Positions 18,560-28,077 of a stretch of 64,000 nucleotides of DNA are shown piece after piece. The translations under genes and the position numbers were made by a program. Positions within the stretch are counted from its first letter, which is position 1. Every line of letters starts with the position of its first letter. The DNA is taken from assembly GCA_019856515.1 (NCBI GenBank), contig CP082230.1, positions 1,798,001 to 1,862,000 of the forward strand. Direction: 5' to 3'. Under the pieces are notes generated by a model. That model did no database searches and was not told where the DNA came from. It was given only the letters and a program-made list of their open reading frames with translations. This DNA is from Prolixibacteraceae bacterium. GTDB taxonomy: Bacteria; Bacteroidota; Bacteroidia; Bacteroidales; Prolixibacteraceae.

Positions 18560-19453
18560 ATGAGCAAGAAGCTTAAAATTGCTGTTTTTGGAAAGACAGT
18601 GGAAGAGGATTTTTTAAAAGAGTTAGAGGGCATTTCTACGTTTTTAAGAGATGAGGATATAGAAGTGGTAGGTTATGGTCCTTTCTGTGAATATCTTAAA
18701 GATGAAATTGGACAAGATCTACAACCTGACAAACTATTTAGCACTCCCAGTGAATTAGATGAAGATTGTGATTTCTTCTTTTCGATTGGAGGAGATGGCA
18801 CGTTCTTAGATGGTGTCGCATTAGTAAGAAATTCGGGGATACCGATGGTAGGTATTAACCATGGGAGACTTGGATTCTTAGCAGATATCCCTAAAGAGGA
18901 GTTAAAGGCGGCATTAATGTCGATTATCAAAGGAGACTATCGCATAGAGACTCGCTCGTTATTAAGAGTCAAAAGTAGTGATGGATGTTTTCGCACATTT
19001 CCTTTTGGATTAAACGACTTTACTGTTCACAAACAGGATAGCTCACAAGTAATTCAAATAGAGACCTATGTAGATGATGAATTTCTTACAACATTTTGGT
19101 CTGATGGATTGATCGTATCCACAGCCACAGGATCGACAGCCTATTCTCTAAGTGTAGGAGGTCCAGTATTGGCACCCAACACAGGAAGTTTGGTGATTAC
19201 CGCAATTGCACCCCATCATTTAACCGTTAGACCACTAGTTGTAAATGAAGATGCAAAGATTAGGTTAAAAATTACAGGTCGAGGAGAACGAATAATGGCT
19301 TCCATAGATGCACGATGTTTTCCAGCAGAAATAGGGAGCGAATTTGTCATAGATAAAGCTCCATTTGTTATCAAAGTGTTAAAGTTAAAGAACGTAACCT
19401 TTTATGATACGTTAAGAAATAAGCTTATGTGGGGTGCGGACAAAAGAAATTGA
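18560..19453 (+). CDS. nadK: NAD kinase
   Basis: ATP-dependent NAD kinase, making NADP. The diagnostic GGDGTFLDG motif sits after the N-terminal Rossmann-like part, followed by NHGRLGFLAD and, in the second domain, DGLIVSTATGSTAYSLSVGGP, the NAD-binding core. A longer frame starts at 18533, but MSKKLKIAVFG at 18560 fits the family start, giving 297 residues. It is the second gene of the CBS - nadK - DUF6089 - uppS - bamA cluster, all on the plus strand. Essential and cytoplasmic. No unusual features. Confidence 0.96.
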   Translation: MSKKLKIAVFGKTVEEDFLKELEGISTFLRDEDIEVVGYGPFCEYLKDEIGQDLQPDKLFSTPSELDEDCDFFFSIGGDGTFLDGVALVRNSGIPMVGINHGRLGFLADIPKEELKAALMSIIKGDYRIETRSLLRVKSSDGCFRTFPFGLNDFTVHKQDSSQVIQIETYVDDEFLTTFWSDGLIVSTATGSTAYSLSVGGPVLAPNTGSLVITAIAPHHLTVRPLVVNEDAKIRLKITGRGERIMASIDARCFPAEIGSEFVIDKAPFVIKVLKLKNVTFYDTLRNKLMWGADKRN

Positions 19454-19612
19454 TAAATCTGTTTTTACGTTTCATATTAATTCCCCATCTTAGAGTCGAA
19501 AATGTAGATGATTGTTAATTTTGGATTCATAATTAGGCTTTTCCAATCATACGATATTTCTATTTCATTCGTTTACCTAATAAAGGAGAATTACACATAA
19601 ATCGCATATTAC

Positions 19613-20377
19613 ATGATTAGAATTCGTGGTTTAATACTTTTATTAGGAATGCTGTGGATGGGCAGTTGTATAGGGCAGAATAAAAACACTATTGATGTAG
19701 GAGGTTTTTTATCCACAAACTATTTGTTAGGGGATGTTAATTCCAATTCAATATTTTCAGCTCAACGGCCAAAATTCGGAATAGCAGCACGATATAATAT
19801 GAAAGATCGTTACACACTTCAAGGTCACTTTGGAGTGGGGTTCTTATATGACCAAGGAACGATTGATCCAAATATCGCCAGGATGGGACTTGACAATACG
19901 AGTACGGGAGCATATGAATATAACCGTTACTATTATGAAATTGGTGCATCTTGGGATTTCAATTGGAAACCTTTTGTAGTTGAGAGTCGTTTTAATCATT
20001 TCACATTCTTTACAGGACTAGGTTTTAATTTTCTATATTTTCCTGAAAATGGACATGGTCCACAAAATGTGGGTTATGTATTCTCTCCAGCTATTGATGG
20101 TGAACAATCGGTCTTTACCGTTGGTGTTCCATTTAAGTTAGGAGGAAAATGGAGATTATCAAATTATCGCAGTATTAGTGTTTCATTCATAGCACAAAAA
20201 CTATTTAGTGATGCTGCGGACAATATTGATGACCCATATAAGATTTTATCAGAAGCATATCCGACATCGTTTAAGGCAAACGATGCATTACATAATAATG
20301 ATTGGATTTTTGAGTTGAAAGTTTCACTCTTTTTTCAAGTATACCACGGGTGCAGAGCATGTCCCGGTTTTAATTAA
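19613..20377 (+). CDS. DUF6089 family outer-membrane protein
   Basis: A 254-residue exported protein with a signal peptide (MIRIRGLILLLGMLWMGSC; a possible lipoprotein Cys19) and a beta-rich body with alternating aromatic residues, typical of a small outer-membrane barrel. Its place between nadK and uppS-bamA is the conserved location of the DUF6089 family in Bacteroidota. The C-terminus (CRACPGF) carries two Cys residues. No enzymatic motif is present. A role in outer-membrane assembly is suggested only by the neighbours. The next start codon lies 6 bp after its stop, so it is clearly in the same operon as uppS. Confidence 0.8.
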   Translation: MIRIRGLILLLGMLWMGSCIGQNKNTIDVGGFLSTNYLLGDVNSNSIFSAQRPKFGIAARYNMKDRYTLQGHFGVGFLYDQGTIDPNIARMGLDNTSTGAYEYNRYYYEIGASWDFNWKPFVVESRFNHFTFFTGLGFNFLYFPENGHGPQNVGYVFSPAIDGEQSVFTVGVPFKLGGKWRLSNYRSISVSFIAQKLFSDAADNIDDPYKILSEAYPTSFKANDALHNNDWIFELKVSLFFQVYHGCRACPGFN

Positions 20378-20383
20378 TTGTTG

Positions 20384-21127
20384 ATGAGTTTAAAAAGTCA
20401 GTTAAATGAGAGTAATATCCCACGCCATGTTGCAATCATCATGGATGGTAATGGACGATGGGCAAAAAAGCAGGGGAACGACAGATCCTTTGGACACGAG
20501 CAAGGTGTGGAATCCGTTCGAGCAGCATTGGAAGCAAGTGTTGAGATTGGACTAGAGTTTATTACACTATATGCTTTTTCAACAGAGAATTGGAACCGTC
20601 CAAAAGAGGAAGTTCAAGCCTTAATGCAATTGTTAGTACAGGCTATTGCAATGGAGACGCCTACTTTGTTAAAACAAAATATAAGACTGACAACTATTGG
20701 TGATGTAGCGAGTTTACCAGAGGAGACCAGAGATAAATTACAAGAGTGTATTGATGTAACATCTCAGAATGATGGACTAACTTTGGTTTTGGCATTGAGT
20801 TATAGCGGACGATGGGAGATTGTGGATGCCACAAAGAAAATTGCAGAGCAAGTAAAAGAAGGAAAACTTCAAATCGAAGATATTGATGAAGACCTATTTG
20901 GCACTTCATTAAACACAAGCAATATTCCAGATCCAGAACTATTAATACGTACAAGTGGAGAATATCGTTTAAGTAATTTTTTACTATGGCAATTGGCATA
21001 CAGTGAGTTCTACTTCTCTGAAGTGCTATGGCCCGATTTTCGTAAACAAGATTTAGTCGATGCCCTAAAAGACTATCAGTCACGAGAGAGACGTTTTGGT
21101 AAAATTAGCGAACAAATCAATAAATAA
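20384..21127 (+). CDS. uppS: isoprenyl transferase (undecaprenyl diphosphate synthase)
   Basis: Cis-prenyltransferase that extends farnesyl diphosphate with isopentenyl diphosphate to undecaprenyl diphosphate, the lipid carrier for peptidoglycan and O-antigen. Signature motifs are AIIMDGNGRWAKKQG (catalytic Asp in MDGNG), TLYAFSTENWNRP, ALSYSGRWEI and DPELLIRTSGEYRLSNFLLWQLAYSE. I chose the ATG at 20384 (MSLKSQLNESNIPRHVAI); two TTG codons just upstream are possible but less likely. 247 residues is a normal length. It sits 6 bp after the DUF6089 gene and just upstream of bamA, so lipid-carrier synthesis is coupled with outer-membrane assembly. Confidence 0.97.
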   Translation: MSLKSQLNESNIPRHVAIIMDGNGRWAKKQGNDRSFGHEQGVESVRAALEASVEIGLEFITLYAFSTENWNRPKEEVQALMQLLVQAIAMETPTLLKQNIRLTTIGDVASLPEETRDKLQECIDVTSQNDGLTLVLALSYSGRWEIVDATKKIAEQVKEGKLQIEDIDEDLFGTSLNTSNIPDPELLIRTSGEYRLSNFLLWQLAYSEFYFSEVLWPDFRKQDLVDALKDYQSRERRFGKISEQINK

Positions 21128-21130
21128 CAT

Positions 21131-23704
21131 ATGCGAAAGAAGCTCTTAGTTTTTGTAATTGCCTTTTTGGGGTGTCTGTCCACGTTTGCACAGCTTTCAG
21201 ATAGCACCAACTTTTCGATATATTATGATACACCTAAAGAATATGAGATTGGCGGATTGCAAATCTCAGGTATTAAGTATCTAGACACAGAAACCCTTTT
21301 ACAACTTTCAGGACTAGAGGTTGGTGAAACCATCATGGTTCCAGGAGAGAAAGTAACCAATGCGATTAAGAAGTATTGGAAACAAGGACTTTTCTCAGAT
21401 GTAAAAATTACCGCGACAAAGATTGTTCGAGGAAAGATCTATTTTGATATTTTTCTTCAAGAACGTCCACGTTTGTCAAAGGTTAACTTTACAGGAGTAT
21501 CGAAAGGAGAACGAGAAGATATTGAAGAGAAAGTTCTTCTGCTAAAAGGTAGTCAGGTAACTGACAACAGTGTAAACACTGCAAAACGTATTATTCAATC
21601 AATGATGCGTGAAAAAGGTTTCCTCAATACTGAAGTTGCGATTATTCAACGTGATGATCCAGACATGAAAAATTACTTGATTCTAGATATCCGAGTGGAT
21701 AAAAAGGAGAAAGTTAAAATTCAAGATATCTTTATTGAAGGAAACGAAGCTCTTACTGATGGAGTATTAGAGAGAGCAATGAAAAAGACAAAGGCTAGGA
21801 AGTTAAAGAACTTTTTCAGTTCTAAGAAATTCTTAGAAGATAAATACAAAGAGGATAAGATCAATTTGATCAATAAATACAATGAAAAGGGATATCGTGA
21901 TGCGGTTATCGTTTCGGATACGGTAGTTCCTAATTTAGAGCACTCTAATCGTGTTGATATTAAGATTGAAGTTGAAGAGGGTCAAAAGTATTTCTTTAGA
22001 AATATTCGTTGGATAGGTAATACCGTTTATACTTCGGAGCAACTAGCCAATGTACTGGGTATTAAAACAGGAGATATTTTCGACCAAAAACTACTAGAAG
22101 ATCGTCTACGTGTTGAAGATGATGCGGTAGCCAACCAATATATGAATAACGGTTATCTATTCTTCAACGTAACTCCTGTGGAGGTAAATGTAGAGAATGA
22201 TTCGATTGACTTTGAGATGAGAATTTTTGAGGGTCGTCAAGCAACCATCAGCAAGGTGATCATTAAAGGTAATGACAAAACCAACGAGCACGTAGCACGA
22301 AGAGAGATACGTACCCGACCAGGTATGTTATTTAGTCGTGAAGACATCATTCGTTCGGTTCGTGAATTAGCACAGCTACAACATTTCAACCCTGAGAAGA
22401 TTGTCCCTACTCCTATTCCTCATGCTGAAGAAGGAACAGTAGATATAGAATACTCATTGGAAGAGCAATCAAATAGTAAAGTGGAGCTTTCTGGAGGTTG
22501 GGGAGCTGGTATGTTTGTTGGATCATTAGGATTGACATTTAATAACTTCTCACTAAGAAGACTATTTAGTAATGATGGCTGGGGAGGATCTATTCTACCA
22601 TCAGGAGATGGGCAAACACTAAGTGTTAGAGCACAGACCAATGGTTCGTATTATCAGAACTACAACTTCTCATTTGTTGAGCCGTGGTTGGGTGGTAAGA
22701 AGCCAAATTCGTTCTCTTTCAATATCTACTATTCGAAACAGACTAGTGGCGATTCAAACTACAACTACTATTCAGGATATAATAGTTATAATAGTGGTTA
22801 TGGCAACGGTTATGGAGGTAATCCTACGGACTATGAAATCACATCTAAGATGCAGGTCTTTGGAGCTTCTATTGGATTGGGACACCGTTTAAAGTGGCCT
22901 GATGATTTCTTCACATTGTATCATGAAATCTCGTATCAAAGATATTCTCTAGATAACTGGAATGGGTTCCTTATGCAGGATGGAGTTTCAAATAATCTAA
23001 CATTTAAGACTTTATTACGAAGAAGTTCGGTAGATAGTCCACTATATCCACGTAGTGGTTCAGACTTTAAATTGATGTTTGAATTTACCCTTCCATATTC
23101 TCTATTCTCGAACAAGGATTGGAGCGATCCAAATATGAAGGATAGTGAAAAATATAAATGGATTGAGTATTATAAGACAGAGTTTTCTGGAGATATCTAT
23201 ACTCCACTTTCAAAGAATCGTAAGCTAGTCTTACGAACTAAGTTCGAATATGGTTTCCTTGGATACTATAATGAAAACTTAAGATCACCATTTGAGACTT
23301 ATCAAGTTGGTGGTGACGGAATGTCGGGATATAGCTATTATGGATCGAGTGTTATTGGAATGAGGGGTTATAGAAACAACTCACTAACACCTGTCACTCC
23401 AGAGAATGGTCGTGCAGCCTATATCTACAATAAATATATGATGGAGTTACGTTATCCATTAACATTATCGCCAAGTGCTACAATCTATGGTTTGGCATTT
23501 GCAGAGGCGGGTAATGCATGGTATGACACCACAACATATGATCCTTTCAACTTGAAACGATCAGTAGGTGCTGGTATTCGTATCTTCCTACCAATGATCG
23601 GTCAAATTGGATTTGATTGGGGTTATGGATTTGATATTCCAAATACACAGCGTGCATCAGATGGCGGAAGTCAATACCACTTTGTCTTCGGACAAACATT
23701 CTAA
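21131..23704 (+). CDS. bamA: outer-membrane protein assembly factor BamA
   Basis: Omp85-family insertase of 857 residues for outer-membrane beta-barrel proteins. A signal peptide ends near residue 20 (LSTFA). Periplasmic POTRA domains follow to about residue 450 (for example GLQISGIKYLDTETLLQLSGLEVG, KVNFTGV, DIFIEGNEALTD, KVIIKGNDKTNEHV), then the C-terminal 16-strand barrel ending in HFVFGQTF. The barrel contains a Tyr/Asn/Gly-rich insertion encoded at about 22750-22835, probably an extracellular loop. It starts 3 bp after uppS and is followed by a strong terminator and two Skp-like chaperone genes, the standard envelope biogenesis block of the phylum. Confidence 0.97.
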   Translation: MRKKLLVFVIAFLGCLSTFAQLSDSTNFSIYYDTPKEYEIGGLQISGIKYLDTETLLQLSGLEVGETIMVPGEKVTNAIKKYWKQGLFSDVKITATKIVRGKIYFDIFLQERPRLSKVNFTGVSKGEREDIEEKVLLLKGSQVTDNSVNTAKRIIQSMMREKGFLNTEVAIIQRDDPDMKNYLILDIRVDKKEKVKIQDIFIEGNEALTDGVLERAMKKTKARKLKNFFSSKKFLEDKYKEDKINLINKYNEKGYRDAVIVSDTVVPNLEHSNRVDIKIEVEEGQKYFFRNIRWIGNTVYTSEQLANVLGIKTGDIFDQKLLEDRLRVEDDAVANQYMNNGYLFFNVTPVEVNVENDSIDFEMRIFEGRQATISKVIIKGNDKTNEHVARREIRTRPGMLFSREDIIRSVRELAQLQHFNPEKIVPTPIPHAEEGTVDIEYSLEEQSNSKVELSGGWGAGMFVGSLGLTFNNFSLRRLFSNDGWGGSILPSGDGQTLSVRAQTNGSYYQNYNFSFVEPWLGGKKPNSFSFNIYYSKQTSGDSNYNYYSGYNSYNSGYGNGYGGNPTDYEITSKMQVFGASIGLGHRLKWPDDFFTLYHEISYQRYSLDNWNGFLMQDGVSNNLTFKTLLRRSSVDSPLYPRSGSDFKLMFEFTLPYSLFSNKDWSDPNMKDSEKYKWIEYYKTEFSGDIYTPLSKNRKLVLRTKFEYGFLGYYNENLRSPFETYQVGGDGMSGYSYYGSSVIGMRGYRNNSLTPVTPENGRAAYIYNKYMMELRYPLTLSPSATIYGLAFAEAGNAWYDTTTYDPFNLKRSVGAGIRIFLPMIGQIGFDWGYGFDIPNTQRASDGGSQYHFVFGQTF

Positions 23705-23710
23705 TGACAA

Positions 23711-23746
23711 CTAAAAAAGGGCTTGGAGCACCAAGCCCTTTTTTAG
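23711..23746 (+). terminator. bamA terminator
   Basis: Perfect 16-bp stem CTAAAAAAGGGCTTGG / CCAAGCCCTTTTTTAG with loop AGCA, 6 bp after the bamA stop codon. A near-ideal intrinsic terminator. Confidence 0.9.
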
Positions 23747-23829
23747 TGTTTTATTCACACTAATTTATGGATCTATTCGTTAGATGTATGTAATGTTTGA
23801 ACCATTGAAGAATGTTTAAAAAGATCACC

Positions 23830-24345
23830 ATGAAGAAGATAATTCTATCGTTTTTATTGCTTGTTGCCACTACATTTGGTTTATATGCACAGAAAGTTGC
23901 CTATGTAGACAGTCATTATATTTTGGATAATATTCCAGCCTTTCACTCTGCAAAAGAGCAGTTGAATAAAGCATCAAAGGGATACCAAGAGGAGCTTGAT
24001 AAAATACACCAAGAGATTGAGAAGATGCGCTCAGAATTAAAAACAGAGTCCATCTTACTCACTCCAGATATGATTAAGAGGCGTAAGGATGTGATCATAA
24101 CAAAACAGAAAAGTTACGAGAGTCTTCAGAAAAAGTATTTTGGTAAAGAAGGATCTATATTTAAGAAACGAAAATCATTGATAAAACCAATTCAAGATGA
24201 TATCTTTAATGCATTGCAACGCATCGCCGAAGAGGGAAGTTATGCAATTATTATGGATAAAGCTTTGCAAGGAAATATCATTTTTTCCGATCCGAAGTAT
24301 GATTTGAGTGATGTAGTACTTGAAAGACTTGGATATAAAAATTAA
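23830..24345 (+). CDS. OmpH/Skp family periplasmic chaperone, first copy
   Basis: Skp-like chaperone that holds unfolded outer-membrane proteins in the periplasm. The chosen start, ATG 23830, gives MKKIILSFLLLVATTFGLYAQ, a clean signal peptide; a longer frame from 23812 only adds MFKKIT. The mature part begins KVAYVDSHYILDNIPAF, typical of OmpH, then forms a long charged coiled coil (the tentacles), and ends with IMDKALQGNIIFSDPKYDLSDVVLERLGY. At about 171 residues it has normal length. It follows bamA and its terminator, so it needs its own promoter. A second copy follows after 39 bp. Confidence 0.93.
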   Translation: MKKIILSFLLLVATTFGLYAQKVAYVDSHYILDNIPAFHSAKEQLNKASKGYQEELDKIHQEIEKMRSELKTESILLTPDMIKRRKDVIITKQKSYESLQKKYFGKEGSIFKKRKSLIKPIQDDIFNALQRIAEEGSYAIIMDKALQGNIIFSDPKYDLSDVVLERLGYKN

Positions 24346-24358
24346 TAAAGTATATTTG
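24329..24358 (+). promoter_or_regulatory. predicted promoter of the second ompH
   Basis: TTG (24329) - 19 bp - TATATTTG (24351-24358) matches the Bacteroidota pattern TTG-N19-TAnnTTTG. It overlaps the end of the first ompH, so the second copy could be expressed separately. Confidence 0.45.
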
Positions 24359-24384
24359 TTGAAAACATCGCAAATAAGATAACT

Positions 24385-24894
24385 ATGAAAAACGCATTGA
24401 GAACGTTAGTTCTATTTTTTGTTCTTTTCGCTGGATCGGTTTCAGCGCAAACTAAGATTGGGCATATTAATTTCCAACAGTTGTTAAGTGTGATGCCAGA
24501 GAGAGCAGCCGCAACAAAACAGATGGAGACTCATGGTAAGAATTTGGAAAATCAATTGGCTGAATTGCAGAAAGATTTCCAAACGAAATTGGCTGAATAC
24601 CAAAAAGCAAGTACAACCATGACAGATATTGTTCGCTCTACGAAAGAGGGTGAATTGAGAGATATGCAACAACGTATTCAAACTTTCCAGCAAGCAGCTC
24701 AACAAGATGTTCAAAAGAAACAACAAGAATTGTTCCAACCTATTCTAGAGAAAGCTCAAACTGCAGTGAAGAAAGTAGCAAAAGAGCAAGGAATGACTTA
24801 TGTATTGGATACTAGTACTGGTGTTGTATTGTATCAATCAAACGAAAGCATTGATATTTTACCTCTAGTAAAAGTTGCTTTAGGTATTAAATAA
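24385..24894 (+). CDS. OmpH/Skp family periplasmic chaperone, second copy
   Basis: A second Skp-like chaperone of 169 residues. Signal peptide to about residue 22 (GSVSAQ), mature start KIGHINFQQLLSVMPERAAA, then a Gln/Lys/Glu-rich coiled coil (QTKLAEYQKASTTMTDIVRS, QQAAQQDVQKKQQELFQPI) and a C-terminal beta strand with VLDTSTGVVLYQ. It is recognisably paralogous to the gene 39 bp upstream but well diverged. Two or more tandem copies behind bamA are common in the phylum. A terminator follows. It probably delivers barrel proteins to BamA. Confidence 0.93.
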   Translation: MKNALRTLVLFFVLFAGSVSAQTKIGHINFQQLLSVMPERAAATKQMETHGKNLENQLAELQKDFQTKLAEYQKASTTMTDIVRSTKEGELRDMQQRIQTFQQAAQQDVQKKQQELFQPILEKAQTAVKKVAKEQGMTYVLDTSTGVVLYQSNESIDILPLVKVALGIK

Positions 24895-24917
24895 GTACAT
24901 AAAGAATTTACTTATAG

Positions 24918-24948
24918 TAAAGGTATCCATGAACGATGGGTACCTTTA
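24918..24948 (+). terminator. ompH terminator
   Basis: Stem TAAAGGTATCCAT / ATGGGTACCTTTA (13 pairs, one G-U), loop GAACG, followed by TTTGTTT. It lies between the second ompH and murI. Confidence 0.75.
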
Positions 24949-24970
24949 TTTGTTTATATAAGAAAAAGAT

Positions 24971-25795
24971 ATGGGGCCAATTGGAGTATTTGATTCGGGT
25001 TATGGTGGATTAACTGTTTTAAAGTCTATCGTAGATGTATTACCTAAATATGATTATCTATACTTGGGAGACAATGCTAGAAATCCATATGGTTCTCGTT
25101 CGTTCGAGGTTATCTACCAATACACCAAGGAAGCTGTTGATTATCTTTTCTCCCAAGGATGTGAATTAGTAATTCTGGCCTGCAATACTGCCAGTGCGAA
25201 AGCACTTCGAACCATTCAACAGAACGATCTTCATCGTTGGGGTCCTAATAAGAGAGTATTAGGGGTAATCCGTCCGAGTGTGGAGTATGTGATAGAATCT
25301 AGCAGAACTGGTGTAATAGGAGTTCTTGGGACAGAAGGAACCGTAAAATCAGAATCGTATCCATTAGAGATCTCAAAATTTTCTTTAAAAAGAAATATGG
25401 AGGTATTTCAACAAGCATGCCCGATGTGGGTTCCTTTAATAGAGAATCAAAGTATTCACACATCAGGAGCAGCATTTTTTGTAACAAAAAATGTAGAAGA
25501 GTTATTACAGCAATCCGCTAATATTGACACCATCCTATTGGGATGTACCCACTACCCGTTAATTAAGCCTATTATAGAGCTCAACATCCCCAACTACATT
25601 ACGGTGTTATCACAAGGAGATCTTGTCGCAGAGAGCCTTAAATCGTATCTAGAGAGACATACATGGATGGACTCACAATGTTCAAAGAATGGAGTAGTAT
25701 CTTTCTTGACCACTGAATCTTCGACTCTTTTTGATGAGAGAGCTACCCAATTCTATGGAGAACAGGTAAATTCTCAACAAATTGTATTGGGTTAA
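24971..25795 (+). CDS. murI: glutamate racemase
   Basis: Converts L-glutamate to D-glutamate for peptidoglycan. The 274-residue protein begins MGPIGVFDSGYGGLTVLKSI, with the typical phosphate-like and substrate-binding loop. The two catalytic cysteines are in LACNTASAKAL and LGCTHYPLI. All expected motifs are present and the length is normal. It completes the envelope block, after a terminator that separates it from ompH. Its TAA stop overlaps the stop codon of the opposite-strand TPR gene: both read from the shared TTAA at 25792-25795. Confidence 0.96.
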   Translation: MGPIGVFDSGYGGLTVLKSIVDVLPKYDYLYLGDNARNPYGSRSFEVIYQYTKEAVDYLFSQGCELVILACNTASAKALRTIQQNDLHRWGPNKRVLGVIRPSVEYVIESSRTGVIGVLGTEGTVKSESYPLEISKFSLKRNMEVFQQACPMWVPLIENQSIHTSGAAFFVTKNVEELLQQSANIDTILLGCTHYPLIKPIIELNIPNYITVLSQGDLVAESLKSYLERHTWMDSQCSKNGVVSFLTTESSTLFDERATQFYGEQVNSQQIVLG

Positions 25796-27816
25796 TCACA
25801 GTACCTTTTAATAATATTATAAGCCTGTATCATCCCAAGCTCACCTGCTTTACTTAAATCTAGAGCACCGCCTTCGATATCTTTCAAATAGATTTTAGTC
25901 AATCCACGATTAAAATATGCCTCCGCAAAAGCTGGATATACTTCTATTGATTTATTATAATGAACTATTGCCTCTTGGTAATTCTCTAATTTAATATAGG
26001 TGTTTGCCATATTAAACCATGCAAAATGAAATTTAGGATTCAATCGCAAGAGTTTCTTATAATCCTCAATGGCATGCCTATAACTGCTATAGTTTGTTCC
26101 ATCTTCCTTAATTGGATTGATCAGAATATTTTTCTGAGTTTTGTAAATAGAGCGAAGATAATCAGCCATATCCACTTGGTTATTTGCAGCACCAAAGTAG
26201 GTAAGTATATCTTTAGGCGCATACTCTTTGGCTTGCTCAAAGTCGTCCTTGGCTTCTTCGAACTCAAAGGATAGGTTCTTTAATATCGCACGATCTAAAT
26301 AGAACAACTCTGGATTCTGCCTGGTAGCAACTAATGCATCGAAAAGTGCAATATGCTCCTTATACTTTTGCATCTCATCATACTTAAACACAGAGGTCTG
26401 CACATGATTTGTTAGGGCTAAGAATGGATTCTGCTGGTTCTTCTCGTTTAAGTCATCGACCTCAACACTAAAATATTGCATCTGAGAATAGTCGAGGTGA
26501 TTTTTATCAAAATAAGTAAAATCGAAGTTCGGGCTTAGTTCAATAATGACATTAATATTTTGGACAAGCCCTTCTGTCGGCTGCTCAGTAGTTAATGTTA
26601 CCTTCCCATTATCTCCAACAACAAGAGGTGGTTGTGCCCCTGTTCTATCTTCCTGCCTACGAAGTTTTCCACGCTCTAATTTTTGAGCAATATCCATATT
26701 CTTAGGATCGATCGTCTCTTTTTTCTGTTCTATAATATCTGGAGAAGTCGATTTCGTCGCTGAAGAAGATGGAGTTGTTTGAACCTTAGGATTATTTTTG
26801 TTTACCTTCTGTTGGTTCTTCTTTTTTGCTTTTTGACTAATCGCATAATACCATGGATTAGCCCTTCTCTTCTCCTCTTCTTTTAGCTGTTGTTGAAATT
26901 TGGCGATACGAGGGTCTAAAGCAGAAGCTATTTGAATATCACGCTGTGCATCTGGTTGTTTTCGATCTTGCTTTATCAGACCTCTATTTAAATATGCAGA
27001 GGCCAAATTTGGGTCAAGCTGAATTGCCATGTTATAGTCCATCAAAGCACCATCAAGTTCTCCGAGTTGTTGTTTCGCAAGACCTCTCACAAAGAATGCA
27101 TTTGATGAACGAGGCTTAAGTCTAATCGCCTCATTAAGGTCACTAATGGCCCCCGCATAGTCATCTTTTTCTAATTTAATACGCCCACGAATAAGATAAG
27201 CATGATCGTAATGAGGCCGTATTTTAATTGCGGAAGTACAATCTTTAATAGCGAGATCTAAACTATCTACGATTTGGTAAGCTATACTACGATTTAGATA
27301 GGTATTGATTGCCCGATCATTCAATTTGAGGGCATGAGAATAGTCTTTAATGGCAGCTTTATAATCTTTTAGAGCCATCTCAGTTATACCTTTATTATTG
27401 TAAATAGAGTAGTTATTTACATCAAGTTCCATCGCTCGATTATAGTCATCAAGAGCAATTTCATAATTCTTTAATGAGTGATTTACCATCCCTCTTTGCA
27501 TAAATGCCAAAGGATAATATGGTTTAATATCAATTGCTTTATCTAAGTCCTGTTTGGCCCCATAGTAATCTTCAAGATACTGTTTTGCTATTGCTCTAAA
27601 AAAATAGGCTTCATAATTATTTGATTCTAGGCGAATAACAATATTAAAATCTTTGATCGATCCTATATAATTTTGAAAATGAAGCTTACTTCTTCCATGA
27701 TAGAAATATTGTTGGGTATTAAACTGAGCAAAACTTCGATTGGCTATAAGACATAGGATAACTAATGCAACGACCACAATTAATCTCTTACGAATTAGGA
27801 GTATATTTGATTTCAA
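25792..27816 (-). CDS. tetratricopeptide repeat protein
   Basis: A 674-residue protein with an N-terminal signal peptide or anchor (basic start, then VVVALVILCLIANRSFA). About eight TPR motifs run from residue ~32 to ~300 (recurring A-x-x-D-(Y/L)-x-x-A-(I/M)-x-L-x-P-x-x-x-x-A-(Y/F)). A Lys/Asn/Ser/Thr/Pro-rich linker covers about 320-400, and a second TPR group lies at about 490-660. The body is expected in the periplasm as a scaffold for protein contacts. No enzyme domain is seen. It converges on murI with overlapping stop codons and is read away from the barrel-protein gene at 28078. Function is unknown. Confidence 0.85.
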   Translation of the reverse strand: MKSNILLIRKRLIVVVALVILCLIANRSFAQFNTQQYFYHGRSKLHFQNYIGSIKDFNIVIRLESNNYEAYFFRAIAKQYLEDYYGAKQDLDKAIDIKPYYPLAFMQRGMVNHSLKNYEIALDDYNRAMELDVNNYSIYNNKGITEMALKDYKAAIKDYSHALKLNDRAINTYLNRSIAYQIVDSLDLAIKDCTSAIKIRPHYDHAYLIRGRIKLEKDDYAGAISDLNEAIRLKPRSSNAFFVRGLAKQQLGELDGALMDYNMAIQLDPNLASAYLNRGLIKQDRKQPDAQRDIQIASALDPRIAKFQQQLKEEEKRRANPWYYAISQKAKKKNQQKVNKNNPKVQTTPSSSATKSTSPDIIEQKKETIDPKNMDIAQKLERGKLRRQEDRTGAQPPLVVGDNGKVTLTTEQPTEGLVQNINVIIELSPNFDFTYFDKNHLDYSQMQYFSVEVDDLNEKNQQNPFLALTNHVQTSVFKYDEMQKYKEHIALFDALVATRQNPELFYLDRAILKNLSFEFEEAKDDFEQAKEYAPKDILTYFGAANNQVDMADYLRSIYKTQKNILINPIKEDGTNYSSYRHAIEDYKKLLRLNPKFHFAWFNMANTYIKLENYQEAIVHYNKSIEVYPAFAEAYFNRGLTKIYLKDIEGGALDLSKAGELGMIQAYNIIKRYCD

Positions 27817-28077
27817 ATTAGATCAATTTTTTAATTAAATGAATTCCTTTACAAGATAATATACTTTCAAAAACTATACCACCATATTAGTTCTTTTTGT
27901 TAATCTTTTGATTTTTCTACTCTTTTGAATAAAATCTAATCAATTTGATAGAGAATAAATATGACAATAGTTTACTAATCAACATAATTTTTTATCTATA
28001 TTTGATAACCTATTGTGTTGATATATTGTATTTACATATCAAGCTGAATAAATGGTTCTAGTTAATGTTTTGACAAG

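Noticed and set aside
20694..21083. 129-codon antisense frame inside uppS
   Set aside because: Shadow of a conserved gene on the opposite strand.
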